From Thermococcus gorgonarius (GTDB taxonomy: Archaea > Methanobacteriota_B > Thermococci > Thermococcales > Thermococcaceae), in contig NZ_CP014855.1 of NCBI RefSeq assembly GCF_002214385.1, positions 1,550,001 to 1,614,000 of the forward strand: a stretch of 64,000 nucleotides of DNA, read 5' to 3'. The position numbers and the translations under genes are program-made. Position 1 is the first letter of the stretch. Every line of letters begins with the position of its first letter. The notes below the pieces were generated by a model. The model searched no databases. It was not told where the DNA came from and saw nothing but the letters and a program-made list of their open reading frames with translations. Shown piece by piece: positions 26,072 to 33,275 of this stretch.

Positions 26072-26080
26072 CCAAAGTCC
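26072..26080 (+). promoter_or_regulatory. TATA box for the membrane protein at 26098
   Basis: ATTTTAAAG lies about 22-26 nt before ATG 26098, so the transcript is probably leaderless. A short direct repeat, GTCCAAA GTCCAAA, sits between box and start. Confidence 0.55.
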
Positions 26081-26097
26081 AAAGAACCGCGATAACA

Positions 26098-26694
26098 ATG
26101 AACGGGAATGCCGTTGGGCTTATCATCCTGGCTAGCATCGTTGGCTATCTCTACTATGTGATCCACAATAGGAAGAATTTCAACACATCCCAGGGCAATC
26201 TTTTGCTCATCCTGACTGCTTCGTTTCTTCTGGGTTTACTCTCAAACGGATTCCAAAAGAACATCGATGGGTACGTATACGGCCTTTCACCCGTTTACAC
26301 TGGACTGCTGTTTACGGCCCTCTCCTTCGGAGAAATCGGGGGGATTATGGCCGGTATAGGTGCCGGTGTTGCCGAATATTTCAAATCCAGCGATTCAATA
26401 GTCTTTGAGATTTTCTTCGTTGCGTACGTGGCTGGAGGTTTTCTGGCGGGTAGAATAGCCAGGGGAGATTCCTCCTTTTCAACCCTCATACTGGGTTCAG
26501 TCATCGGTGCCTTGGCTATAATGGCCATACATTACGCCTACCTGCTCCCCGTGAGGGGACTAAAAATCGGGGAGGCATACGTACAAACGTCCCCCTTACT
26601 TGCCTCCGTCACAACGGGGGTCATCCTGGGGACGGGGCTAGCGGCACTGTTTAAAAAATGGGATAAATGGCCAGAACCAATAGGGAAAATCTAA
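26098..26694 (+). CDS. Multi-spanning membrane protein, perhaps ECF S-component-like
   Basis: 198 residues with six hydrophobic segments, Gly/Ala-rich in the middle (FGEIGGIMAGIGAGVAEYF, YVAGGFLAGRIA). Size and topology resemble the substrate-binding (S) components of ECF-type vitamin transporters, but no ECF ATPases are adjacent, and the assignment is weak. ATG 26098 is chosen because of the leaderless TATA spacing; a longer frame to 26014 would overlap the aminotransferase stop. It converges on the encapsulin-like gene, with stops overlapping at 26691-26694. Confidence 0.65.
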   Translation: MNGNAVGLIILASIVGYLYYVIHNRKNFNTSQGNLLLILTASFLLGLLSNGFQKNIDGYVYGLSPVYTGLLFTALSFGEIGGIMAGIGAGVAEYFKSSDSIVFEIFFVAYVAGGFLAGRIARGDSSFSTLILGSVIGALAIMAIHYAYLLPVRGLKIGEAYVQTSPLLASVTTGVILGTGLAALFKKWDKWPEPIGKI

Positions 26695-26987
26695 AGTTCC
26701 CGTATTTCCTCCCATAAGTTCTCTTCCACCATCAGGGGCTCAATCGAAATTCTCTTCGATGCCCTCCTGATCTGACCGAGGTACCTAGAGTCAGCCACAA
26801 CTGCATCGTACTCGAGCTCGCTGATAACGTAGACCGAAAGACCAACGACATCAAGTACCTCCGAGGCATTCTGGGCAAACTGAGGACCAGCTAAGAGAAT
26901 ATCTGGGGAGAGACCTTCCTCCTTAAGTTCCTGAATGGCGTTTTCAATTATCTCCAATATTTGTTCTTTGAGTTCCAAATCACTCAC
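26691..26987 (-). CDS. Family 4 (A-domain) encapsulin-like protein, HK97-fold fragment
   Basis: 98 residues. The pattern PDILLAG (phage-capsid A-domain start), then [37 protein letters not shown], follows the order I recall in P. furiosus PF0899 (PDB 2PK8): PDIILFG ... ILEELGGDAVVIDSKVLG ... AAKRIKI. PF0899 is the founding member of family 4 encapsulins, single A-domain proteins derived from HK97-type capsids. These are encoded next to sugar-metabolising enzymes, deoC among them. GTG 26987 lies inside the end of deoC (8 nt overlap), so the two are coupled. Whether it forms a shell or a smaller assembly with DeoC is unknown. Confidence 0.75.
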   Translation of the reverse strand: MSDLELKEQILEIIENAIQELKEEGLSPDILLAGPQFAQNASEVLDVVGLSVYVISELEYDAVVADSRYLGQIRRASKRISIEPLMVEENLWEEIREL

Positions 26988-27654
26988 CCCTTGCTCCCTT
27001 TACGATGCTGACCCCACTGGAAGTGCCAATTCTGTTGGCTCCTGCCTGTATCATTGCCAAAGCCTGTTCGTAGGTTCTTATGCCTCCCGCGGCCTTAACA
27101 CCCATCTCAGGCCCGACTACCATTCTCATGAGCCTGACGTCTTCAACTGTAGCCCCACCGGTTCCAAAACCGGTTGATGTTTTTACAAAATCTGCCCCAG
27201 CTTCTTTTGCCAGCTCACAGGCCTTGATTTTCTCCTCCTCCGTCAGATAGCACGTCTCTATAATGACCTTGACCTTAACCCCCTTCCCATGGGCCACTTT
27301 AACGACTTCCTCAATGTCCTTCCTGACGTAGTCGTAATCCCCATCCTTCAACGCGCCAATGTTTATCACCATGTCGAGCTCGTCCGCACCATCCTCGATG
27401 GCTTTCTTTGCCTCGAAAACCTTAACTTCAGTTGGGGTCGCCCCAAGAGGGAAGCCTATGACGCTTGCCACCTTAACATCGGCGTTTTTCTCTCGAAGGT
27501 ACTCCTTGGCAAGCTTAACACGGTAGGGGTTAACGCAGACAGCGTAGAAACCGTACTCTATAGCCTCGTCGCAGAGCCTAATTATGTCCTCCTTGGTAGC
27601 GTAGGGCTTGAGGTTGGTATGATCAATATACCTCGCGATTTCCTGCGCTTTCAT
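26980..27654 (-). CDS. deoC: Deoxyribose-phosphate aldolase
   Basis: 224 residues. The Schiff-base Lys is K158 (FVKTSTGFG), with K187 (VKAAGG) and D95 (ELDMVINIG) completing the catalytic set, equivalent to K167/K201/D102 in E. coli. It cleaves 2-deoxyribose-5-phosphate to glyceraldehyde-3-phosphate and acetaldehyde, feeding nucleosides into glycolysis. ATG 27654 is chosen over an upstream start because GGGGGACTGAAA precedes it. The encapsulin-like gene starts inside its last codons, making DeoC the likely partner or cargo. I see no obvious C-terminal targeting peptide. Confidence 0.95.
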   Translation of the reverse strand: MKAQEIARYIDHTNLKPYATKEDIIRLCDEAIEYGFYAVCVNPYRVKLAKEYLREKNADVKVASVIGFPLGATPTEVKVFEAKKAIEDGADELDMVINIGALKDGDYDYVRKDIEEVVKVAHGKGVKVKVIIETCYLTEEEKIKACELAKEAGADFVKTSTGFGTGGATVEDVRLMRMVVGPEMGVKAAGGIRTYEQALAMIQAGANRIGTSSGVSIVKGARGE

Positions 27655-27771
27655 TTTCAGTCCCCCAGTCAATCTTTAATTTAAGAAGGTATATAGGAAT
27701 TTCCATCAGGCAACTACTGAAATCGGCAACTTTATGGGACAAGCCAAAATTAGTTACCATGGTGGGATCCC

Positions 27772-28491
27772 ATGCTAAGTGAAAGTGACCTGGAAAGGTA
27801 TAGCAGGCAGATAATGATATGGGGAACCGAAGGACAGGAAAAACTCAAAAAGTCCACGGTTGCCGTTGCCGGAACCGGAGGCCTTGGATCACCAGTGGCC
27901 TTCTACCTAGCGGCGGCAGGTGTGGGAAGGATAATCCTGATTGACTCGGAAAAACCCGAGTTAAGCAATCTCAACAGGCAGATACTGCACTGGGAAGAGG
28001 ATCTGGGTAAGAATCCAAAACCCCTCTCAGCGGCATGGAAGCTCAGAAGGTTCAACTCATCAATCGAAATTGTCCCAGTGGTAACTAAGGTAACCGAAGA
28101 AAACGTCGATGAGATCCTAAAGGACGCGAACATCATAGTCGACTGCTTAGACAGTTTTAAGACAAGGTTCATACTCGATGATTACTCTCAGAGAACTGGA
28201 AAGCCCCTCGTTCATGGGGCCGTTGAGAGGACGTACGGCCAAGTAACAACGATAGTTCCAGGAAAAACCATGAGCCTGAGGGAAATCTTTGGAAACGTTA
28301 GAGAGAAGAAGGGCAAGTTCCCAATAATCGGAGCAACGGCGGCTTTTATAGGTTCCATTCAAGTAATGGAGGTGCTAAAACTCATAACAGGAGTTGGAGA
28401 ACCCCTTCTCAACAGGTTATTGATAGTGGATCTAGCCTACAACACCTTTGAGATCGTAAACCTGAAAGATTCCTCGAAGGAGAACCCATAA
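27772..28491 (+). CDS. ThiF/MoeB/HesA-type E1-like adenylyltransferase lacking Cys motifs
   Basis: 239 residues. It has the ATP-binding GTGGLGSP, IDSEKPELSNLNRQ with the Arg/Asp of the adenylation site, and IIVDCLDSFKTR. The two CxxC zinc motifs of MoeB/ThiF are absent, and so is the later catalytic Cys; the only Cys is in VDCLDS. It may therefore adenylate a ubiquitin-like sulfur carrier such as MoaD without forming a thioester, as MoeB does in E. coli. It precedes moaE by 35 nt, which supports molybdopterin/tungstopterin synthesis. ATG 27772 has GGTGGGATCCC. Confidence 0.85.
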   Translation: MLSESDLERYSRQIMIWGTEGQEKLKKSTVAVAGTGGLGSPVAFYLAAAGVGRIILIDSEKPELSNLNRQILHWEEDLGKNPKPLSAAWKLRRFNSSIEIVPVVTKVTEENVDEILKDANIIVDCLDSFKTRFILDDYSQRTGKPLVHGAVERTYGQVTTIVPGKTMSLREIFGNVREKKGKFPIIGATAAFIGSIQVMEVLKLITGVGEPLLNRLLIVDLAYNTFEIVNLKDSSKENP

Positions 28492-28525
28492 ATATCCAAA
28501 CAAACAACCCGCACAGGTGTCGAAA

Positions 28526-28978
28526 ATGATGAACGAGAAGGTTGCCGTATTGGAAGAGGCGTTCGACATTAACAAGGCAACCGAAATAGTAGCACACCCC
28601 GAAGCCGGAGGATACGTCATTTTCTTGGGAAAGGTAAGAAATCAGAGCCATGGAAGGAAGGTTCTAAAGCTGATATATGAGGTCTACGACGAAATGGCCG
28701 TGGAGGAAATGAAGAAAATACGGGAAGAGGCATTGAAAAAATTCAGAATAACTGACATGCTGATATGGCATAGAAAGGGGGAACTGAAAGTTGGAGAGGG
28801 TACCATACTGATAGTGGCATCGGCTCCCCACAGAAAAGAGGCCTTTGAAGCCTGCATATGGGCGGTTGACGAGGTAAAGAAAAGAGTCCCCGTATGGAAA
28901 AAAGAGATCACCGAAGAAGGGGCTTTCTGGATTGAAGGGGATAAAGCAGTTCCTGTAGAGGATTACTATGGCAAGTAG
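28526..28978 (+). CDS. moaE: Molybdopterin synthase catalytic subunit MoaE
   Basis: 150 residues. Marks: GYVIFLGKVRNQSHGRKV, YEVYDEMA, WHRKGELKVGEGTILI, SAPHRKEAFEAC and VPVWKKE, where the two Lys do the sulfur transfer with MoaD. In Thermococcales the product is the pterin of tungsten enzymes. ATG 28526 (ATG ATG AAC) follows AGGTGTC; GTG 28517 is an alternative. It probably shares a transcript with the E1-like gene before it. No moaD gene is in the window. Confidence 0.93.
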   Translation: MMNEKVAVLEEAFDINKATEIVAHPEAGGYVIFLGKVRNQSHGRKVLKLIYEVYDEMAVEEMKKIREEALKKFRITDMLIWHRKGELKVGEGTILIVASAPHRKEAFEACIWAVDEVKKRVPVWKKEITEEGAFWIEGDKAVPVEDYYGK

Positions 28979-28985
28979 TTCGCCA

Positions 28986-28992
28986 TTTTTTT
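28986..28992 (+). terminator. T-tract after moaE
   Basis: Seven consecutive T eight bases after the moaE stop, the usual archaeal intrinsic termination signal. Confidence 0.45.
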
Positions 28993-29032
28993 ATTACTAC
29001 TTTTAGTTAAATGCAAAATTCGTATAGAAAAA

Positions 29033-29043
29033 GTATTTATACA
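29033..29043 (+). promoter_or_regulatory. TATA box for the SPASM protein gene
   Basis: GTATTTATACA about 35 nt before ATG 29073. The short leader carries GGTGAAG. Confidence 0.6.
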
Positions 29044-29072
29044 CGAGCCCCCAACCCATTCTGGTGAAGTTA

Positions 29073-30017
29073 ATGGCTGAAGTAGTAAGAACTTCCCTGG
29101 GTATTTCATCAGTGAGTAGAACACCACAGAACGTCACGGTCGGGAAGCCACCATGGAGCAAAAAGGCCCACAGTGGAGATGTAGAGCGGCTGATACTCCA
29201 TCTTGGAGAAGGAAAGGGAAAGTTCGACGAGGCACACGGAATACCAAGATCAATAGGCTGCATAGGAAACAACAGGTTCTTCCTCCGGAGGGAAAAGCTC
29301 AGTGAAGAAGAAATCAGGAACGTTCTTCGGGATTTTAAAGCCCTCAACGGGGAAGAAGTCTGGATAACGAATTACGACAGCCCAAGGGATCTCTCGAAGG
29401 TTGCAAAGATAGCGGTCGAAGTTGGGATTCCAGAAGTGAACGTCGTTGTCCTCGAAGAGGATCTAGATGCATACGAAGTTGTTGAAGGAGCCAGAACCAT
29501 AGTAGAGCTCGAATATGATCCCGATAGAATATTGAAGATCTCTCTAAACCCCCACGTAGACGGACTTCTGGTGATGGTTCCTCAAGAGAAGGTAGATGAA
29601 GCCCTGACATTTCTGAACAAGCTCGACGAACCGGGTGACCTTGAAATATACGCGGACTTGCTGTATCCAAAATCGGCACGGTTTTTGAAGTTCAATGTTA
29701 TTGAGAAAAGAATGAGCGAGAACCCAACAACACAGATGTATCATGATTGTCTGGCAGGGACAATTGCAGTAAGCGCCGACGGATATATAACGCCCTGCCC
29801 ACTTCTCAGGAATTTCGTTGTGGGAGACGTGAGGAAAGGGGATATAAAGAGGATAAGAAAGAAGAGGAAACTCAAGGAGTTCTGGAAAATGACAAAGGAC
29901 AAAATAAAGGGATGCTCAGCCTGCCCGTTCAGGTACATATGCCACGACTGTCGTGCCCTTGAATACCAGGCCACGGGAGAGATAGACGGCCTTGAGTACT
30001 GTCCGATCCTGCTATAA
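29073..30017 (+). CDS. SPASM domain protein without the radical SAM cluster motif
   Basis: 314 residues. The C-terminus has the full seven-Cys SPASM arrangement: DC near GTIAVSADG, TPCPLL, then CSACPFRYICHDC and a final YC, enough for two auxiliary Fe-S clusters. Just before it lies a TIM-barrel-like part (about 40-220), but the CxxxCxxC that binds the catalytic [4Fe-4S]/SAM is missing: the only N-terminal Cys is in SIGCIGNN. It may be a degenerate radical SAM enzyme, a scaffold or an electron-transfer partner. It follows moaE, which hints at a link to pterin/tungsten metabolism, but that is inference. ATG 29073 has GGTGAAG. Confidence 0.8.
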   Translation: MAEVVRTSLGISSVSRTPQNVTVGKPPWSKKAHSGDVERLILHLGEGKGKFDEAHGIPRSIGCIGNNRFFLRREKLSEEEIRNVLRDFKALNGEEVWITNYDSPRDLSKVAKIAVEVGIPEVNVVVLEEDLDAYEVVEGARTIVELEYDPDRILKISLNPHVDGLLVMVPQEKVDEALTFLNKLDEPGDLEIYADLLYPKSARFLKFNVIEKRMSENPTTQMYHDCLAGTIAVSADGYITPCPLLRNFVVGDVRKGDIKRIRKKRKLKEFWKMTKDKIKGCSACPFRYICHDCRALEYQATGEIDGLEYCPILL

Positions 30018-30944
30018 TTAAAAATCGAGTATGCAACGGTACCCCTTTCCATCCTTTCTTACCATCCCTGAAAAGCGCCATTCTCTGTATTTTTCCATTA
30101 CGGGGTTCAAAACATCGAAATACTCAATACCAAGCTTTTCAACGTACTTGCTGAACTCCATAATTTTCGATGCCAGATCCTCTTTTGAGGAGAAATACCA
30201 CTCAATAAGATACCATCCATCCCTTGGAGAGAACCCAACCTGTATTTCGTACTCTTTGAACTTTTCAATGACTTCATCGTTAAACTCCCTGGTCAGGCCA
30301 AGAACTCCCCTATCGTAGGCCGGGGCATCCACCACAACTATGTACTCAAGTATTATTTTCTCCTTTCTGAGCCTGTCCAGCATGTAGTTCACAGTGGATC
30401 GGCTCTTTCCGAGGGCTTTAGCTATCTCCGAAATGGGCCTTCGAGCATCCCACAAGTGAAGATCCATGAGTTGAGCATAGGGATAGCTTAAGTACCAGTC
30501 GCCAAAGTTATCGTCGCCTGAGTAGTGTAGATAACTTCTCATCTCGTAGTACTCATAGTCATCGGAGTACTTGGCCAGCAGATCATCAATGAGGTCAACC
30601 TGATCCTTGGGGATGTAAAGTATCGCCGAGATACCATTCTTAAAGCCGAACATCGCATTTATGTAAACGATAAAAGGATTCGCCTTCATTCTATCAGCAA
30701 CTTCAAAGAGATCCTCCTGAGGAACGGAGAGGAAGGCAACAAAACTCCTAAGGCCAAGTTTTTTAATGTCATATATCGGATTAACCGTGAGTTTTGTTCC
30801 GTAGTATTTGTCGTAGATACGTTTTAGTCGATAGTAGTCGATACCCTCAAGCTCGGCTATTTTCTTGAGGCTCTCGGTTGGATATTTCTCCAGTATACTT
30901 ATTAGAAACTCCATTTCAGACTGGGAAAACTCCTCCCCAGGCAT
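30018..30944 (-). CDS. Double-domain Lrp/AsnC-like transcriptional regulator
   Basis: 308 residues that look like two Lrp-type units in one chain: a helix-turn-helix at about 5-45 and an effector-like domain (about 50-140), then a second helix-turn-helix (RRPISEIAKALGKSRSTVNYML, about 165-187) and another effector-like domain to the end. Archaeal regulators of this type bind DNA and amino acids or related ligands. ATG 30944 sits about 20 nt from a TATA-like sequence shared with the divergent gene at 31000, so it may be leaderless and may control that gene or the converging SPASM gene. Confidence 0.8.
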   Translation of the reverse strand: MPGEEFSQSEMEFLISILEKYPTESLKKIAELEGIDYYRLKRIYDKYYGTKLTVNPIYDIKKLGLRSFVAFLSVPQEDLFEVADRMKANPFIVYINAMFGFKNGISAILYIPKDQVDLIDDLLAKYSDDYEYYEMRSYLHYSGDDNFGDWYLSYPYAQLMDLHLWDARRPISEIAKALGKSRSTVNYMLDRLRKEKIILEYIVVVDAPAYDRGVLGLTREFNDEVIEKFKEYEIQVGFSPRDGWYLIEWYFSSKEDLASKIMEFSKYVEKLGIEYFDVLNPVMEKYREWRFSGMVRKDGKGYRCILDF

Positions 30945-30999
30945 GATACTTCACGAAAAGGTTAAATCGGGGGCGGTTATATTTTTATCGGTGGTTGCG

Positions 31000-31488
31000 A
31001 TGGTGAAGATAGAAGTCGTGGACATTGAAAAACCTGAGGGAGTCGAGGTCATAATAGGACAGGGAAACTTTTCCATATTCACAGTTGACGATCTTGCTAG
31101 GGCTCTTCTCACGGCAGTACCCGGAATAAAATTTGGAATAGCCATGAACGAGGCCAAACCCCAGCTGACTAGATATACTGGCAACGACGAGGAGCTTGAG
31201 GAGCTCGCCGCAAAGAACGCCCTCAAAATCGGTGCAGGTCATGTCTTCGTAATTCTGATGAGAAACGCATTCCCGATTAACGTTCTGAACACCGTTAAAA
31301 ATCATCCAGCCGTTGCGATGGTTTACGGTGCCAGTGAGAATCCCTTCCAGGTCATAGTGGCAGAGACCGAACTGGGAAGAAGCATTCTTGGAGTGGTCGA
31401 TGGAAAAGCCGCCAACAGAATAGAGACAGAGGAACAGAAGAAGGAGAGAAGAGAACTCGTCGAGAAAATCGGCTACACAATACACTGA
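31000..31488 (+). CDS. Adenosine-specific kinase (DUF355/COG1839)
   Basis: 162 residues. It starts [24 protein letters not shown] and contains [21 protein letters not shown] and [14 protein letters not shown], which match the adenosine-specific kinase family named from Pyrobaculum structures. The enzyme is thought to phosphorylate adenosine, consistent with nucleoside salvage elsewhere in the window. ATG 31000 has GGTGG upstream. It diverges from the double Lrp-type regulator. Confidence 0.85.
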   Translation: MVKIEVVDIEKPEGVEVIIGQGNFSIFTVDDLARALLTAVPGIKFGIAMNEAKPQLTRYTGNDEELEELAAKNALKIGAGHVFVILMRNAFPINVLNTVKNHPAVAMVYGASENPFQVIVAETELGRSILGVVDGKAANRIETEEQKKERRELVEKIGYTIH

Positions 31489-31534
31489 TGCAAAGCTTTT
31501 TAGGTTTCTTCCTTTTCTCCGCTCAGGTGATCTC

Positions 31535-32089
31535 ATGAGGCTGGCCTTTATTACCTCTAACCCGGGCAAAGTAAGGGAAGCAAGGAAATACTTAGAACCG
31601 CTTGGAATCGAGGTACACCAGGTGAAGATCAGCTATCCCGAAATCCAAGCGGATACACTCGAGGAAGTAGCCGAGTACGGGGCCAAGTGGATTGCAGAGA
31701 GATTTAAGGAACCCTTTTTCCTCGACGATTCGGGTCTCTTCATTAAGGCTCTAAAAGGCTTTCCAGGGGTTTATTCAGCCTACGTTTACAAGACCATTGG
31801 GTACCAGGGAATATTAAAGCTTATGAGCGGGGTAAAAAACAGAGAAGCACACTTCAAAAGCGTGATAGCCTACTGGGACGGGGAACTGCATCTCTTCACA
31901 GGCGTTGTCGAAGGTTTCATAACTGAAGAGGCCCGTGGAAGCAAAGGGTTTGGCTTCGATCCGATTTTCAGGCCGGAGGGCTTTGAAAAGACTTTTGCCG
32001 AAATGACAACGGAGGAAAAGAACAGGATATCACACAGGGGGAGAGCCCTTAAGGCCTTTGCCACCTGGCTAAAAGAAAATCTTAAATAA
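31535..32089 (+). CDS. XTP/dITP pyrophosphatase (Ham1/RdgB)
   Basis: 184 residues. It begins [19 protein letters not shown] (nucleotide-binding), with [20 protein letters not shown] as the metal/purine loop and [11 protein letters not shown] and ISHRGRAL near the end. It hydrolyses ITP and XTP to monophosphates, keeping deaminated purines out of DNA and RNA, an important task at high temperature. GGTGATCTC precedes ATG 31535. Just after an adenosine kinase gene. Confidence 0.95.
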   Translation: MRLAFITSNPGKVREARKYLEPLGIEVHQVKISYPEIQADTLEEVAEYGAKWIAERFKEPFFLDDSGLFIKALKGFPGVYSAYVYKTIGYQGILKLMSGVKNREAHFKSVIAYWDGELHLFTGVVEGFITEEARGSKGFGFDPIFRPEGFEKTFAEMTTEEKNRISHRGRALKAFATWLKENLK

Positions 32090-32152
32090 GAAGAAAACCT
32101 CAACCTTATGGTCAATGATTTGAACAAATGACAGCAACGGCAGGGGATAGAG

Positions 32153-32605
32153 ATGAGTGGACATATTGATGAAATAGACCTTCAGCTTCTTGAAGAATTA
32201 AGGGAAAATGCCAGAGAGAACATAGCTTCCCTCAGCAAGAAGCTGAAAATACCCAGGACAACAGTACATTACAGGATAAAGAAGCTCGTTGAAGAAGGAA
32301 TCATAGAGAAGTTCACTATAAAGCCAAATTACAAGAAACTCGACTTGGGGACTACCGCATTTATACTCGCTCGCTATGATCCAGAATCGGGCATAAACCA
32401 GAGAGAAGTCGCCAAGATGGTCGCGGCCCTTGATGGAGTGTATGAAGTCCATATAATCACCGGAGAATGGGATCTTCTGATAAAGGTAAGGGCCAAGAAC
32501 TCGGAAGAAATCGGAAAGATAGTTATTGACAGGCTCAGGGAAATAAAGGGCATTGGCCAAACTGTCACCATGGTCTCCTTCGTGTCGGTAAAAGAAGAAA
32601 TCTAA
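32153..32605 (+). CDS. Lrp/AsnC family transcriptional regulator
   Basis: 150 residues, normal Lrp length: winged helix (about 8-60) with LSKKLKIPRTTVHYRIKKLVEEGII and a RAM domain (about 65-150) where effector amino acids bind. The ribosome site GGGGATAG is 2 nt before ATG 32153. The target genes are unknown; it is a candidate for the 16-bp palindrome at 24619. An imperfect inverted repeat around GTCAATGATTTGAACAAATGAC (32111-32132) in its own leader may allow autoregulation. Confidence 0.92.
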   Translation: MSGHIDEIDLQLLEELRENARENIASLSKKLKIPRTTVHYRIKKLVEEGIIEKFTIKPNYKKLDLGTTAFILARYDPESGINQREVAKMVAALDGVYEVHIITGEWDLLIKVRAKNSEEIGKIVIDRLREIKGIGQTVTMVSFVSVKEEI

Positions 32606-32670
32606 GGGGGGCGATGATTGGCGTTCTCCTTTCTGATTTTGGTGATGAAGCGAGGAACAATGAGCCCTTC
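32605..32670 (+). ncRNA. Candidate C/D box small RNA
   Basis: Box-like elements occur in the correct order and spacing: C-like GCGATGA (32611-32617, one mismatch to RTGATGA), D' CTGA (32633-32636), 5-nt spacer, perfect C' GTGATGA (32642-32648), 12-nt guide, D-like ATGA (32660-32663, one mismatch). Flanks AAGGG and CCCTT could form the terminal stem. Thermococcales have dozens of such 2'-O-methylation guides in intergenic sites. The imperfect C and D boxes keep confidence low. Confidence 0.35.
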
Positions 32671-32675
32671 GAAAG

Positions 32676-32684
32676 ATTTATAAG
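32676..32684 (+). promoter_or_regulatory. TATA box for the zinc finger/aEF-1-beta operon
   Basis: ATTTATAAG, about 60 nt before GTG 32742, with GGAGGTG in the leader. Confidence 0.6.
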
Positions 32685-32741
32685 CGAAACCCGGAAACGG
32701 TCTCCAGTGGCTAAAAACCACCTTTCTTGGAGGTGTTCGCA

Positions 32742-32921
32742 GTGGAGATGAAGTTCGAGATACCCGTATGCACCTCATGCGGAAAGGAGATAACCCCAAG
32801 GGAGCACGCCACCCACTTCGTCTGCCCGAACTGTGGTGAGGCGATCATCTGGCGCTGTGAATCCTGCAGAGTCTTGAGCGCTCCCTACAAGTGCCCCAAC
32901 TGCGGCTGGGAGGGGCCGTGA
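32742..32921 (+). CDS. HVO_2753-type small zinc finger protein
   Basis: 59 residues with four CxxC knuckles: CTSCG, CPNCG, CESCR and CPNCG, plus a conserved HATHF. Size and motif order match the HVO_2753 family, for which two zinc sites and a role in motility or biofilm were reported in Haloferax. GTG 32742 fits the GGAGGTG site; ATG 32748 is two codons later. It lies 18 nt before the aEF-1-beta gene, an arrangement suggesting co-expression with translation. Confidence 0.88.
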   Translation: MEMKFEIPVCTSCGKEITPREHATHFVCPNCGEAIIWRCESCRVLSAPYKCPNCGWEGP

Positions 32922-32939
32922 ATTAGGAGGTGAAAGAAA

Positions 32940-33215
32940 ATGGCAGACTACAACATGGTTGCCGTCGTTAAGGTCATGCCGACCGACCCGGATGTAAACC
33001 TCGACGAGCTCGAGGCTAAGCTCAAGGAGGCACTTCCCGAGAAGTTCGGCCTTGCCAAGGTCGAGCGCGAGCCCATAGCTTTCGGCCTCGTCGCCCTCAA
33101 GTTCTACGTCTTAGCTAAGGACGAGGAGGGCTACGACCTCGACCAGATCCTCGAGGCCTTCAGGCAGGTTGAGAACGTCGAGAGCGCAGAAGTTGAAACT
33201 GTTTCAAGGATCTGA
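32940..33215 (+). CDS. ef1b: Elongation factor 1-beta (aEF-1B)
   Basis: 91 residues, the archaeal form of EF-1-beta with a single ferredoxin-like guanine-exchange domain: VVAVVKVMPTDPDVNLDELEAKL, PIAFGLVALKFYVLAKDEEG, and VENVESAEVETVSRI at the end. It recharges aEF-1-alpha by exchanging GDP for GTP. GGAGGTGAAAG precedes ATG 32940. Co-transcribed with the zinc finger gene before it. Confidence 0.95.
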   Translation: MADYNMVAVVKVMPTDPDVNLDELEAKLKEALPEKFGLAKVEREPIAFGLVALKFYVLAKDEEGYDLDQILEAFRQVENVESAEVETVSRI

Positions 33216-33229
33216 GGGCCCTCGCCCTC

Positions 33230-33238
33230 TTTAAATTC
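33230..33238 (+). promoter_or_regulatory. TATA box for the ABC exporter operon
   Basis: CTTTAAATT, about 42 nt before ATG 33276. A palindrome GAGGGCCCTC lies just upstream (33214-33223), and a T5 run at 33246-33250 could end aEF-1-beta transcripts. Confidence 0.5.
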
Positions 33239-33275
33239 CGAAACCTTTTTCTAATCCCCTTCTGATTGTGACGTG

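Noticed and set aside
24995-26098. Long open frame on the minus strand across the aminotransferase gene
   Set aside because: It is exactly antisense to conserved motifs of the class III enzyme, is Leu/Glu-rich as codon shadows are, and has no promoter or family match.
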